The position numbers were made by a program, and so were the translations under genes. Positions 24,102-32,638 of a stretch of 47,564 nucleotides of DNA are shown piece after piece. The DNA comes from Chloroflexota bacterium (GTDB lineage: Bacteria > Chloroflexota > Dehalococcoidia > UBA2979): assembly GCA_947479915.1 (NCBI GenBank), contig CANKAU010000015.1, forward strand, positions 1 to 47,564, written 5' to 3'. Below the pieces are notes generated by a model. That model was not told the DNA's origin. It searched no databases and saw only the letters and a program-made list of their open reading frames with translations. How positions within the stretch are numbered: position 1 is the first letter of the stretch; each line of letters opens with the position of its first letter.

Positions 24102-26717
24102 TTAATGCATCTCCGCCACCACGCTCGCGGTGCGTGAGGCGATCGCCGCCTTCAGCGCCTGGTGGTCGAGGCGCACGAGGTCGGGGTCTTCGTCCAGGAG
24201 CGTCTCGGCCTCGCGGCGGGCGGCGTCGATGAGCGGGGCGTCGAGGAGGCTGGCGACGCGGAGCGAGGCGGCGCCGGACTGTGCCGTGCCGAACAGGTCG
24301 CCGGGGCCGCGCAGTTGCAGGTCGGCCTCTGCCAGCTCGAAGCCGTCCGTGGTGCGCTCCATCACCGACAGGCGCTCCTCGGCGTCGGGGGTGGGGTCGT
24401 CGGCGAGCAGGAAGCACGTCGAGGCATGCTCGCCGCGGCCGACGCGCCCGCGGAACTGGTGCAGCTGCGCGAGGCCGAAGCGGTCCGCGCCCTCGATCGC
24501 CATCACGGTCGCGTTCGGCACGTCGATGCCCACCTCGACGACGGCGGTCGACACGAGGATGTCCGCCTCGTGGTTGGCGAAGGCGCGCATGACCTCGTCC
24601 TTCTGACGCGAGCCCATGCGGCCGTGCAGCATGATGATGCGGCCGGCCGCGCCCAGGTCGGGGAACTCCTCCGTCTTCAGCCGCTCGAACTCCTCGGTCG
24701 CCGCGCGTGACTCCACCGTGTCGGAGCCTTCGACGAGCGGGCAGATCACGAACGCCTGTCGTCCCGCCTCGATCTCCGCGCGCATGGTCGCGAACGCCTC
24801 GCGCCGCTGGATCGGCGACAGCCACTTCGTCACGATCGGCGTCCGCCCCGGCGGCAGCTCGTCGATGATCGTGAGGTCGAGGTCGCCGTAGGCCGTCAGC
24901 GCCAGCGAGCGCGGGATCGGCGTGGCGCTCATCACCAGCAGATGCGGGGAGATGCTCTGCGCGTCCTCGACGGCCGTCCCACCCTCGAGCCCCTTGCGAC
25001 GCAGGGCGCCGCGCTGCATCACGCCGAAGCGGTGCTGCTCGTCCACGACCGCCAGGCCGAGGCGCGCGTATTCGACGCTCTCCTGGATCAGCGCGTGCGT
25101 GCCCACGGCCAGTTGCGCGCCGCCGTGCTTCAGCGCATCCATCGCCGCGCGGCGCTCCGCGGCCCTCGTGGAGCCGGTGAGCAGCACGATGCGCACGGGG
25201 AGTGGCAGGCCCGGGACGGTCACCATCCCGTGCAGCGGCGGCTCGCTCTCGCCGGAGAGCATCCGGCACAGGGTGCGGTAGTGCTGCTCTGCGAGCACCT
25301 CGGTCGGCGCCATCATCACCGCCTGGTAGCCGGCCGAGATCATCGACAGCATCGCCGCGAGCGCGACGACCGTCTTGCCGGAGCCGACGTCGCCTTCCAG
25401 CAGCCTCGACATCGGTACGTTGCGCGCGATGTCCATGCGGATGTCGTGCAGCGCGGACGCCTGCGAGCGCGTCAGCGTGAACGGCAGCGTCGCGAGGAAC
25501 GCGTCCGCCGCCGCGTGGTCGATGACGACCGGCGCGTTGCCCCGCGCCTGCCACTCGCGCTTCCTCGACACCACGCCCAGCTGGATCGCCAGCAGCTCGT
25601 CGAACGCGAGGCGTCGACGCGCCTCGTGCAGCTGCTCCTCGCTGTCGGGGTAGTGGATCTGCCGCGTCGCCGTGACGAGGTCCATCAGCCCGTGCCGCTG
25701 CCGGATCTCCGGCGGCACCGGATCCTCGATGCGGTTCGCGAATACCTCGAGCAGCGACGCGATCATCGCGCGGAGCGTGCGCTGCGGCAGTCCTTGCGTC
25801 AGCGAGTACACCGGCACGAAGCGCCCCGTGTGCGCGCCCGCGCGCGGATCATCGAGGCGCTCGTACTCGGGGTTCTGGAACGCGAGGTGCCCGCGGTACG
25901 CGGTGACCTTCCCGGCGAACGCGACCTGCGAGCCAACCGGCAGCGCCCGCACGATGTACGGCTGGTTGAACCACGTCGCCGTGATCCTCGCGCCCATGTC
26001 GTCGGTCAGCACCGCCTCGGTTGCGCGCATCTTGCCGCCGCGCCCCATGCGCACCTCGCGCGCGCGGTCGATGGTGCCTCGGACGGTCTGCTCCACGCCG
26101 ACGCGCAGCGCGCTGATCGGCACGGTGCGGCTGAAGTCGTGGTGTCGGTACGGGTACGAGCGCAGCGCGTCGCCGACGGTGCGGATGCCGAGGTGCTCCA
26201 GCCGCGCGATCGTCACGCCTCGCAGACCCGTCCCCGCGTGCTCAATCGGGAGGTCGAGCGCGGCGGCGCCCGGCGGGGCGCGGTGCGCCGCCCGCTGCAT
26301 CGGCGTCATCCCGGCGGTCGCGCGCTCGGCGGCCACCTCGGCGGGGTCGCGGGCAACGCGCGGTGCGCGGGCCGTCTTCGCCGCCGCCGGGGCCTTCGAG
26401 GCGCGCGGCTTCCGCGTGGGCATCTCGGGCACGGGGGCGATGGCGGGCGGTGGGCGGAGCGCGTCGGAGAGCGCTGTCTCGCGGTCGATGGTCAGCAGCG
26501 CGCGCCGCAGCCACGTCCGACGCTCCTCGGTGTCCATCGCGACGTACCCGGCGAGGGGCAGTGCAGCCACCATGCGACGGATCGGGGCGCCCTCGGGCTC
26601 GCCGTTCGCCTCGCGCGCGAGCATGGCGTCGAGGCCGCCCTGGACAAGCGCATCCGACGCGCCGCCGTCCAGCTCGCGTTGCAGCACGGTGCGGAGTCGC
26701 CAGAGATCGGCGGGCAT
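24102..26717 (-). CDS. recG: ATP-dependent DNA helicase RecG
   Basis: RecG remodels stalled replication forks and Holliday junctions. The 871-residue protein has an Ala/Pro/Lys-rich N-terminal extension of about 160 residues, the wedge domain (GLRGVTIARLEHLGIRTVGDAL, then an OB fold), a Walker A motif LEGDVGSGKT near residue 440, a DEQH box in VVDEQHRFGVMQRG, SATPIPRSLALT, and a C-terminal helicase domain with QLRGPGDLFGTAQSG. It is longer than many RecG proteins because of the extension. I chose ATG 26717, where a GAGG lies eight bases upstream, over GTG 26726. Gene order recG, DegV, fakA, rpmB is a known neighbourhood in Gram-positive-type genomes. Confidence 0.96.
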   Translation of the reverse strand: MPADLWRLRTVLQRELDGGASDALVQGGLDAMLAREANGEPEGAPIRRMVAALPLAGYVAMDTEERRTWLRRALLTIDRETALSDALRPPPAIAPVPEMPTRKPRASKAPAAAKTARAPRVARDPAEVAAERATAGMTPMQRAAHRAPPGAAALDLPIEHAGTGLRGVTIARLEHLGIRTVGDALRSYPYRHHDFSRTVPISALRVGVEQTVRGTIDRAREVRMGRGGKMRATEAVLTDDMGARITATWFNQPYIVRALPVGSQVAFAGKVTAYRGHLAFQNPEYERLDDPRAGAHTGRFVPVYSLTQGLPQRTLRAMIASLLEVFANRIEDPVPPEIRQRHGLMDLVTATRQIHYPDSEEQLHEARRRLAFDELLAIQLGVVSRKREWQARGNAPVVIDHAAADAFLATLPFTLTRSQASALHDIRMDIARNVPMSRLLEGDVGSGKTVVALAAMLSMISAGYQAVMMAPTEVLAEQHYRTLCRMLSGESEPPLHGMVTVPGLPLPVRIVLLTGSTRAAERRAAMDALKHGGAQLAVGTHALIQESVEYARLGLAVVDEQHRFGVMQRGALRRKGLEGGTAVEDAQSISPHLLVMSATPIPRSLALTAYGDLDLTIIDELPPGRTPIVTKWLSPIQRREAFATMRAEIEAGRQAFVICPLVEGSDTVESRAATEEFERLKTEEFPDLGAAGRIIMLHGRMGSRQKDEVMRAFANHEADILVSTAVVEVGIDVPNATVMAIEGADRFGLAQLHQFRGRVGRGEHASTCFLLADDPTPDAEERLSVMERTTDGFELAEADLQLRGPGDLFGTAQSGAASLRVASLLDAPLIDAARREAETLLDEDPDLVRLDHQALKAAIASRTASVVAEMH

Positions 26718-26744
26718 CGCGGGCACCTCGGAGGGGAGGGGTTC

Positions 26745-26750
26745 AGGATA
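26745..26750 (-). promoter_or_regulatory. Candidate -10 element of recG (TATCCT)
   Basis: TATCCT on the minus strand lies 27 bases before the recG ATG, in the 63-72 bp that separate recG from degV. Confidence 0.45.
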
Positions 26751-26789
26751 CCCGGCGTTGGCGCGCCGGGCGACGGCGTTCGAGGCGCG

Positions 26790-27656
26790 CTACTTCGCGG
26801 CGAGCGCCTTCGACTGCTCGTCCGGCGCGGTCACGACGCCGACGCCGAGGACGCCGGGGCCGCCGTGCACGCCGACGACCGGGGTGATGCGACCGACGGT
26901 GATCGCGGCCTGCGCATCGAGCGCGGCGAGGCGGTCACGGACGTAGGTCGCCTCTTCCGGCGTGGTGCTGTGGATGACGAACAGGTGCTCCACGGGGCGC
27001 AGGTCGGCACAGCGGCTGATGAGGTCCTCGATCGCGCGCTGGCGCGTGCGGACGCGGCCGATCGGCACCACCTCGCCGCCCTGGATGGAGAGCACTGGCT
27101 TCACCTTCAGCAGCGTGCCGAGGATCTCCTGCCCGCGTGACATGCGGCCGCCTCGACGGAGGTACTCGAGGGTGTCGAGCGTCACGAAGATGTGCGTGCG
27201 CCGGAAGACGTCGGTCGCGATCGCGCGCGCCTCGTCCAGCCCCGCGCCCGCGCGCGCGGCCTTCGCGGCTTCCATCACGCCCACGCCGAGCGCGAGCGAG
27301 ACGCTGGTGGAGTCGAGGTACTCGATGCGGACGTGCTCGATGCCCTCGGCGCCCTGTCGGGCGGACTCCAGCGTGCCGCTGAGCTTCGCCGACAGGTGGA
27401 TCGAGAGGATCTCGGTCGCTCCCTCGTCCACCAGTCGCTGGTAGGCGCGCGCAAAGAGCGCGGGCGACGGCTGCGAGGTGCGCGGCATGTTGGGATCGCG
27501 GTCGAGGCGGCGGAAGAACTGCTCGGCCTGGATGTCCACGCCGTCCAGCAGCTCCTCCTCGCCGAAGAAGATCGAGAGCGGGACGACGGTGATGCCGAGC
27601 GCCTGGATGGCCTCGCGCGGCAGGTCGCAGGTGGAGTCGGTGACGATGCGCAACAT
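26790..27656 (-). CDS. DegV-family fatty-acid-binding protein (FakB-like)
   Basis: DegV proteins bind a fatty acid; in fatty-acid kinase systems they present it to FakA. The 288 residues start with LRIVTDSTCDLP, the usual first strand and loop, and contain TSQPSPALFARAYQ, ILSIHLSAKLSGTLESAR and LEYLRRGGRMSRGQ, all family marks. fakA lies directly upstream with a 40-bp gap, supporting a FakA-FakB pair that phosphorylates fatty acids. A TATCAT hexamer exactly six bases before the ATG suggests an additional leaderless transcript of its own. Confidence 0.93.
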   Translation of the reverse strand: MLRIVTDSTCDLPREAIQALGITVVPLSIFFGEEELLDGVDIQAEQFFRRLDRDPNMPRTSQPSPALFARAYQRLVDEGATEILSIHLSAKLSGTLESARQGAEGIEHVRIEYLDSTSVSLALGVGVMEAAKAARAGAGLDEARAIATDVFRRTHIFVTLDTLEYLRRGGRMSRGQEILGTLLKVKPVLSIQGGEVVPIGRVRTRQRAIEDLISRCADLRPVEHLFVIHSTTPEEATYVRDRLAALDAQAAITVGRITPVVGVHGGPGVLGVGVVTAPDEQSKALAAK

Positions 27657-27662
27657 GCGCGG

Positions 27663-27668
27663 ATGATA
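27663..27668 (-). promoter_or_regulatory. -10 element (TATCAT) of the DegV gene, leaderless arrangement
   Basis: TATCAT on the minus strand is followed by six bases and the ATG at 27656. It sits in the 40-bp gap behind fakA. Confidence 0.6.
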
Positions 27669-27696
27669 CCCGAGCGGACTGGTGAGCGCCGCGCGC

Positions 27697-29307
27697 CTAC
27701 TCGACCCCTGCGAGGTACGGGTAGGTCGGCTGGCCGCCCTCGATCACCTGCACTTCGACGCCGGGGAAGCGTGCCTCGACGCGTCCGCGGAGCGTGTCCG
27801 CGTCCTCGGGCGCGTCGGCGCCGAGGTACAGCGTGACGAGCTCCGCGTTCGCGGCGCGTGCGTCGTCCAGCCCGGCCAGCAGTGCGTCCTCGAGGCTCCC
27901 GGCGGTCGCGACGAGGCGGCCGTCCACCAGCACGATCGCCTCACCGGCGCGGGTCGCCACGCCGTCCACGACGGCCGCTCGCACAGAGCGCGAGACCTCG
28001 ACGCTGCGGACGCGGGCGGCGGCTTCGAGCATCGCGTTCGCGATCTCGGACGGGTCGCCGTCCGGGAGGTACGCGAACGCGGCAGCGAGGCCCGCGGCGA
28101 TGGAGCGGGTGGGGATCAGCGTGATGAAGGCGGGGTCGGCGGCCACGGCGCGCTCGGCGGCCATCAGGACGTCCTTGTCGTTCGGCAGCAGGAACGCGTG
28201 CTGCTGACCCGAGGCGCGTGCCGCCTCGATCAGCTCACCCGTGCTCGCCTTGCCCGACTCGCCGCCGCTGAGCACCTGCGTCGCGCCGAGGTCGCGGAAC
28301 GCCTGCGCGATGCCCTCACCCCGCGCGACGACGACGAGGCCGTTCGCCGGGAGACGCGCCTCGGACGCGACGACCCCGGCGCGCCACTCGTCGTGCTGGG
28401 CCTGCATGTTCTCGACCTTCACGGTCGCCAGGGCTCCGCGCGCCGCGCCGATCGAGATGCCGACGCCGGGGTCATCGAGGTGGACGTGGATGTGGATGTG
28501 GAGCGTCTGCGGGTTACCGACGACGAGGATCGACTCGCCACCGGCCTCGGACAGCGCGGCCTCCAGCTCCGCACGGTCGACCGCCGCGCCACTCAGGACG
28601 AACTCGGTGCAGTAGCCGTGGCCCTCGTGGGCCACGGCGGTCAGGTCGACGGTGGAGGTCGAGGCGGCGCCGGCGACCGGGAGCGGGTCGCCCGTGAGCC
28701 CGTACAGCACGCCCTCGAGGATCACGGCGATGCCCATGCCCCCCGCGTCGACCACGCCCGCGTCCCGGAGTCGAGGCAGCAGCTCGGGGGTGCGTGCCAC
28801 GCTCGCGCGCGCCTCGGCGGCGGCGGCGCGGATGACGCCGGTGGGGTCGGCATCGGCGTCAGCCGCAGCGGCGCCCGCGCGGGCGGCATCGCGCATGACG
28901 GTGAGCATGGTGCCCTCGACGGGCTGCGAGAGCGCGGCGTAGGCGTGGTCGGCGGCGGCGACGAGGGCGGAGGCGAAGTGCGGCCCGTCGAGGGTGCCCG
29001 CGCCCTGGCAGGCGTCCGCGATTCCCTGCAGCATCTGCGACAGGATGACGCCGCTGTTGCCTCGCGCGCCCAGCAGGGCGCCGTGGGCGAGCGCGCCGAG
29101 GTAGGCGCCGGCGGCCTGGTCCGGGACGCCCGCACCCGCACGGAGGGCGGCGCGCCACGTCAGGAGCATGTTGATGCCGGTGTCACCGTCCGGGACGGGG
29201 TAGACGTTGATCGCGTTCACGGCGTCGCGATTGGCGGCCAGCCACCGTTCGGCGACCTCGAACGCGGCGCGGAGCGTGACGGCGGCGAGGACGGGGGGAG
29301 CGGTCAT
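27697..29307 (-). CDS. fakA: Fatty-acid kinase FakA-like protein (DAK2 domain)
   Basis: The 536-residue length and layout match FakA/YloV: an N-terminal DhaL/DAK2 kinase domain with NVYPVPDGDTGINM (Asp40 and Asp42 are magnesium ligands) and LLGARGNSGVILSQM, a linker with a Cys/His-containing middle domain (HGYCTEFVL), and a C-terminal domain with LPNDKDVLMAAERA. FakA phosphorylates fatty acids held by FakB proteins, feeding phospholipid synthesis. A DegV protein follows at once. It is divergent from rpmB, as expected from related genomes, where the two are adjacent. Confidence 0.92.
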   Translation of the reverse strand: MTAPPVLAAVTLRAAFEVAERWLAANRDAVNAINVYPVPDGDTGINMLLTWRAALRAGAGVPDQAAGAYLGALAHGALLGARGNSGVILSQMLQGIADACQGAGTLDGPHFASALVAAADHAYAALSQPVEGTMLTVMRDAARAGAAAADADADPTGVIRAAAAEARASVARTPELLPRLRDAGVVDAGGMGIAVILEGVLYGLTGDPLPVAGAASTSTVDLTAVAHEGHGYCTEFVLSGAAVDRAELEAALSEAGGESILVVGNPQTLHIHIHVHLDDPGVGISIGAARGALATVKVENMQAQHDEWRAGVVASEARLPANGLVVVARGEGIAQAFRDLGATQVLSGGESGKASTGELIEAARASGQQHAFLLPNDKDVLMAAERAVAADPAFITLIPTRSIAAGLAAAFAYLPDGDPSEIANAMLEAAARVRSVEVSRSVRAAVVDGVATRAGEAIVLVDGRLVATAGSLEDALLAGLDDARAANAELVTLYLGADAPEDADTLRGRVEARFPGVEVQVIEGGQPTYPYLAGVE

Positions 29308-29467
29308 GCGGCCTCGGCGGAACTGATCATCGAGGTGACTCGTATCGTCGGCCGAGGTGAGCGTAGACGCTACCCCGCGCGCGCTGCTAGTCTGTTCGGA
29401 CGCGCTCCTCGCGAGCGAGCCCCGCAGCCGGGGTCACCACCGATATAGCACAGTGTTGGGAACCGCG

Positions 29468-29722
29468 ATGGCCTCAGGCAAGTGTGACCTCTGCGACAAG
29501 CGAACCGTCTTCGGCCGGAGCATTCAGTTCCAGCACGGCGGTCAGTGGGAGCGCCGCGCGCCCAAGACCAACCGCCCCTTCCAGCCGAACGTGCAGTCCA
29601 AGCGCATGTTCCTGGACGGCAAGTGGCAGCGCCTGAACGTCTGCACCCGCTGCCTCCGCACGGAGTCGAAGCACAACCAGGCGAAGGGCTCCCCGTTCCC
29701 CAAGGTCGCCGCGAAGGCCTAG
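29468..29722 (+). CDS. rpmB: 50S ribosomal protein L28
   Basis: L28 is a small protein of the large ribosomal subunit. The 84 residues show ASGKCDLCDKRTVFG, TNRPFQPNVQSKRM and LNVCTRCLRTESK. The two CxxC pairs (CDLC, CTRC) make this the zinc-binding form. GGGA before the ATG at 29468 serves as the ribosome-binding site. A strong terminator follows, so it is probably a single-gene unit. Confidence 0.97.
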   Translation: MASGKCDLCDKRTVFGRSIQFQHGGQWERRAPKTNRPFQPNVQSKRMFLDGKWQRLNVCTRCLRTESKHNQAKGSPFPKVAAKA

Positions 29723-29758
29723 CCTCCCCGCCTCGACCGAGGCGCGCACGACACCTCG

Positions 29759-29784
29759 AACGCCCCGCTCACACGCGGGGCGTT
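29759..29784 (+). terminator. Rho-independent terminator after rpmB
   Basis: A 10-bp perfect stem (AACGCCCCGC with GCGGGGCGTT) closes TCACAC and runs into TTTCTGTG, 37 bases after the rpmB stop. Confidence 0.9.
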
Positions 29785-29888
29785 TCTGTGTCCGCGGGAG
29801 GTTCGAGGTGCACGACCGGCGCTACGTCCCAGCGCTGCTGAGCTTGACCGAGCGTGCTGCACGCCCCGCAAGAGGGAACTATCCACGC

Positions 29889-30524
29889 TCAGGCGCTATC
29901 GCGGATTGCGGCAGCCCAGGATGAGAAGTACGTCTCCAACTCCGAGTTGATTGCCTCGACGACGCCCTGTGCCAGTTGGAGGCTCCGATCCACGGGCGTC
30001 CGATTGACCTCTAAGTTCGCGATCAGCTGGTCGAATGCCGGATTGTCAGGATCGAATGTGTCTCCTCCATCGTGCGCGATTTGGTTACGGAGGAGCCGCA
30101 GCGACTGCAAACGCGAGGTGTCGGCGATTCCCGCTGTCTTCTCGTGCGTACCGAAGTAATTGAATAGCCACTCGGCCGTTCCGGGCTTACCGGGCACAGC
30201 GCTGGTTGGCTTGCCGTGCCTCTTCTCGAGCCGTCCCCTCAAGTCTCGCGCATGACCCTCGAAGTAGGCGAAGGTGATGAGGAAGAATGCGTTTCGGATG
30301 TTCCTTCCGATTTCCAGGGCTTCCGTGAACGCGTCACCCACGCCGAGCGGATCACCTTCTAATTGTTGTTGAGTGGCTTGGCGATGGAGGTTCACTGCGT
30401 TCTGGAGGAGCGACCGGACACCACTGTCCGCGGTGGTGAACGCCGAACGGAGACTCGCGAACCCCGACCTCACTACCCATTCGGGATCGCCAAACCAGTC
30501 GTCGATTTCAGGAGGAGACTGCAT
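29889..30524 (-). CDS. HEPN-domain-like protein, possible RNase
   Basis: The 211-residue protein is mainly helical and has RNQIAH at residues 146-151, the R-x4-H motif (with the common Asn after Arg) of HEPN domains, many of which are metal-independent RNases in toxin-antitoxin, abortive-infection and CRISPR systems. Another helix, GRNIRNAFFLITFAYFEGHARDLRG, is typical of HEPN proteins of the RiboL-PSP or related groups. Its base composition is clearly less GC-rich than neighbouring genes. It starts 17 bases after the rpe stop, with GGGAG upstream, in the same direction. No antitoxin or nucleotidyltransferase partner is visible, so a non-toxic or standalone defence role is possible. The fold call rests on one motif. 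Confidence 0.65.
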   Translation of the reverse strand: MQSPPEIDDWFGDPEWVVRSGFASLRSAFTTADSGVRSLLQNAVNLHRQATQQQLEGDPLGVGDAFTEALEIGRNIRNAFFLITFAYFEGHARDLRGRLEKRHGKPTSAVPGKPGTAEWLFNYFGTHEKTAGIADTSRLQSLRLLRNQIAHDGGDTFDPDNPAFDQLIANLEVNRTPVDRSLQLAQGVVEAINSELETYFSSWAAAIRDSA

Positions 30525-30541
30525 CCAGTGCTCCCGTATCT

Positions 30542-31222
30542 CTAAGTTCGCAGCGCGCCCAGCAACTCACCGAGCGCCTGCTGGGGCGTCTGCGTCGCGT
30601 TGAACACCGCGGACCCGGCGACGAGGATACTGGCGCCGGCCTCGGCGCAGGTGCGCGCGTTGGTCGCCTTCACGCCGCCATCGATGTTGATCGCCATCGC
30701 ACGGCCCTCGGCGGTGAGGTGGGCGCGGAGCGTGCGCACCTTGTCGAGCAGGTCGAGGTTCGCGACCTGTCCTCCCCAACCCGGACGAATCAACATCACC
30801 ACGACTTCATCAAGAGCATCGAGCAGGGGGTAGAGCGCCTCGACGGGCGTCTCCGGGTTGATCGCTACGCCGGCCTCGCAGCCGAGGTCGCGCGCCTGCT
30901 GCGCGAGCGCGCGCGCGGCGTCGAGGCTCCCCGCGGCCTCGTAGTGGAAGACGAGGCGCTGCGCGCCGGCCTTCGCCATGTCCTCGAACTGCTCGCCGGG
31001 CTTCGCCACCATCAGGTGCGCCTCGATGAATCGCGGCGTGGCGGCGCGCACGGCGGCGATGACTTCCTTGCCGAACGACAGCGGCGGGACGAAGTGACCG
31101 TCCATGACGTCGAGGTGCCACAGCCCCGCGCCACCGGCGTCCGCGTCACGCACCTGCTGCGCGAGGTTGCCGAAGTCCGCGGTGAGGATCGACGGCGCGA
31201 TCTGCGCGAGGGTGTCGGTCAC
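30542..31222 (-). CDS. rpe: Ribulose-phosphate 3-epimerase
   Basis: Rpe interconverts ribulose 5-phosphate and xylulose 5-phosphate in the pentose phosphate route. The 226-residue TIM barrel has IAPSILTADFGNL, HLDVMDGHFVPPLSFG (metal-binding His and Asp), EAHLMV, PGWGGQ in place of the common PGFGGQ, and INIDGGVKATNA. It starts with GTG overlapping the argH stop (GTGA), so it is translated together with argH. The sugar pathway gene in an arginine cluster appears to be a neighbour rather than a functional partner. Confidence 0.95.
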   Translation of the reverse strand: MTDTLAQIAPSILTADFGNLAQQVRDADAGGAGLWHLDVMDGHFVPPLSFGKEVIAAVRAATPRFIEAHLMVAKPGEQFEDMAKAGAQRLVFHYEAAGSLDAARALAQQARDLGCEAGVAINPETPVEALYPLLDALDEVVVMLIRPGWGGQVANLDLLDKVRTLRAHLTAEGRAMAINIDGGVKATNARTCAEAGASILVAGSAVFNATQTPQQALGELLGALRT

Positions 31223-32634
31223 GAGGCACGCTCGGCGGCGAGGCGCGCACGCTGCGCCGCGCGGGCGCTCGCGACGGCCTCCGGCGCGGTGCCACCCGGC
31301 ACGTTGCGCGCCGCAAGCGAGGCTTCGAGGTCGATCGACAGGACATCGGCCTCGAACGCGGGGTGCGCGGCCTGGTACTCGGAGAGCGAGAGTTCGGTGA
31401 ACGTGCGGCCCTCGCGCTCGCAACGCGCGACCAGGGAGCCGACCGCTTCGTGCGCGTCGCGGAAGGGCACGCCCTTCTTTGCGAGGTAGTCCGCGATGTC
31501 CGTGGCGAGCGCGAAGTTCGCGACGGCCGCCTCGGCGCCGCGTGCGCCGTCGAACGTCATCGTCGGCAGCATGGCCGCCACGACGCGCAGCGTGATGAGG
31601 ACGGTGTCGACGCTGTCGAACAGCGATTCCTTGTCCTCCTGGTTGTCCTTGTTGTAGGCGAGCGGCTGCCCCTTGAGCAGCGTGAGCGCCTGCACGAGGT
31701 TGCCGATGACGCGGGCGCTCTTGCCTCGGCTGAGCTCGGCGACGTCCGGGTTCTTCTTCTGCGGCATGATGCTCGACCCGGTCGAGAACGCATCGTCGAG
31801 GCGCGCGAAGCCGAACTCCGCGGTGGACCACAGGATGATCTCCTCGGCGAGCCGGGAGAGGTGCACCATCGCCAGCGCAGAGGCGGAGTGGAAGTCGACG
31901 ACGAAGTCGCGGTCAGACACGGCGTCCAGCGAGTTCTCGCTGATCGCGTCGAACCCGAGCTCGCGCGCCACCATCGAGCGGTCGAGGGGATACGTCACGC
32001 CGGCGAGCGCGCCGGAGCCGAGCGGCAGCACGTTGACGCGCGCGCGCGTCTGCACGAAGCGCTCCGTGTCGCGCGTGAACATCGCCTCGTAGGCCTGCAG
32101 GTGGTGCGCCAGCAGGATCGGCTGCGCGCGCTGCAGGTGGGTGTACCCCGGGATGACGGTCGCCGCCTGGCGCTCCGCGAGGTCGAGGAGCGCGCCACGC
32201 AGATCGTGCAGCGCTGCGACCACCTCGTCGCAGGCGGCGCGCGTGAACAGGCGCGTGTCCGTCGCGACCTGGTCGTTCCTCGATCGGCCCGTGTGCAGGC
32301 GTCGGCCGGCGTCGCCGATGCGCTCCGTCAGCGCCGCCTCGATGTTCAGGTGGATGTCCTCGCGGTCGAGGCGGAACTCGAACGTCCCGGCGTCGATCTC
32401 CGCGCGGATCTCGGTCAGCCCGCGTTCGATCGCCTCGGAGTCCTCGGCGGGGATGATGCCCTGCGCGGCGAGCATGTGCGCGTGCGCGATCGACCCCGCG
32501 ATGTCCTCGCGGTACAGCCGCCGGTCGAAGTCGATCGACGCGTTGAAGCGCTCGACGATCTCCGACATCTCGCCGCTGAAGCGCCCGCCCCAGAGCTTGC
32601 TCGAACCGGCCGCGCCGGCCTCGCGGTTCGTCAT
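31219..32634 (-). CDS. argH: Argininosuccinate lyase
   Basis: ArgH splits argininosuccinate into arginine and fumarate, the last step of arginine synthesis. The 471 residues begin KLWGGRFSGEMSEIVERFNASI and contain the superfamily signature GSSIMPQKKNPD and the active-site region TGRSRNDQVATDTRL. The ATG lies four bases after the argG stop, with GGAG inside the end of argG. rpe overlaps its end. Confidence 0.98.
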   Translation of the reverse strand: MTNREAGAAGSSKLWGGRFSGEMSEIVERFNASIDFDRRLYREDIAGSIAHAHMLAAQGIIPAEDSEAIERGLTEIRAEIDAGTFEFRLDREDIHLNIEAALTERIGDAGRRLHTGRSRNDQVATDTRLFTRAACDEVVAALHDLRGALLDLAERQAATVIPGYTHLQRAQPILLAHHLQAYEAMFTRDTERFVQTRARVNVLPLGSGALAGVTYPLDRSMVARELGFDAISENSLDAVSDRDFVVDFHSASALAMVHLSRLAEEIILWSTAEFGFARLDDAFSTGSSIMPQKKNPDVAELSRGKSARVIGNLVQALTLLKGQPLAYNKDNQEDKESLFDSVDTVLITLRVVAAMLPTMTFDGARGAEAAVANFALATDIADYLAKKGVPFRDAHEAVGSLVARCEREGRTFTELSLSEYQAAHPAFEADVLSIDLEASLAARNVPGGTAPEAVASARAAQRARLAAERAS

Positions 32635-32638
32635 GCGG

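Noticed and set aside
24942-27140. A 732-codon open frame on the + strand
   Set aside because: It is antisense to recG and the DegV gene.
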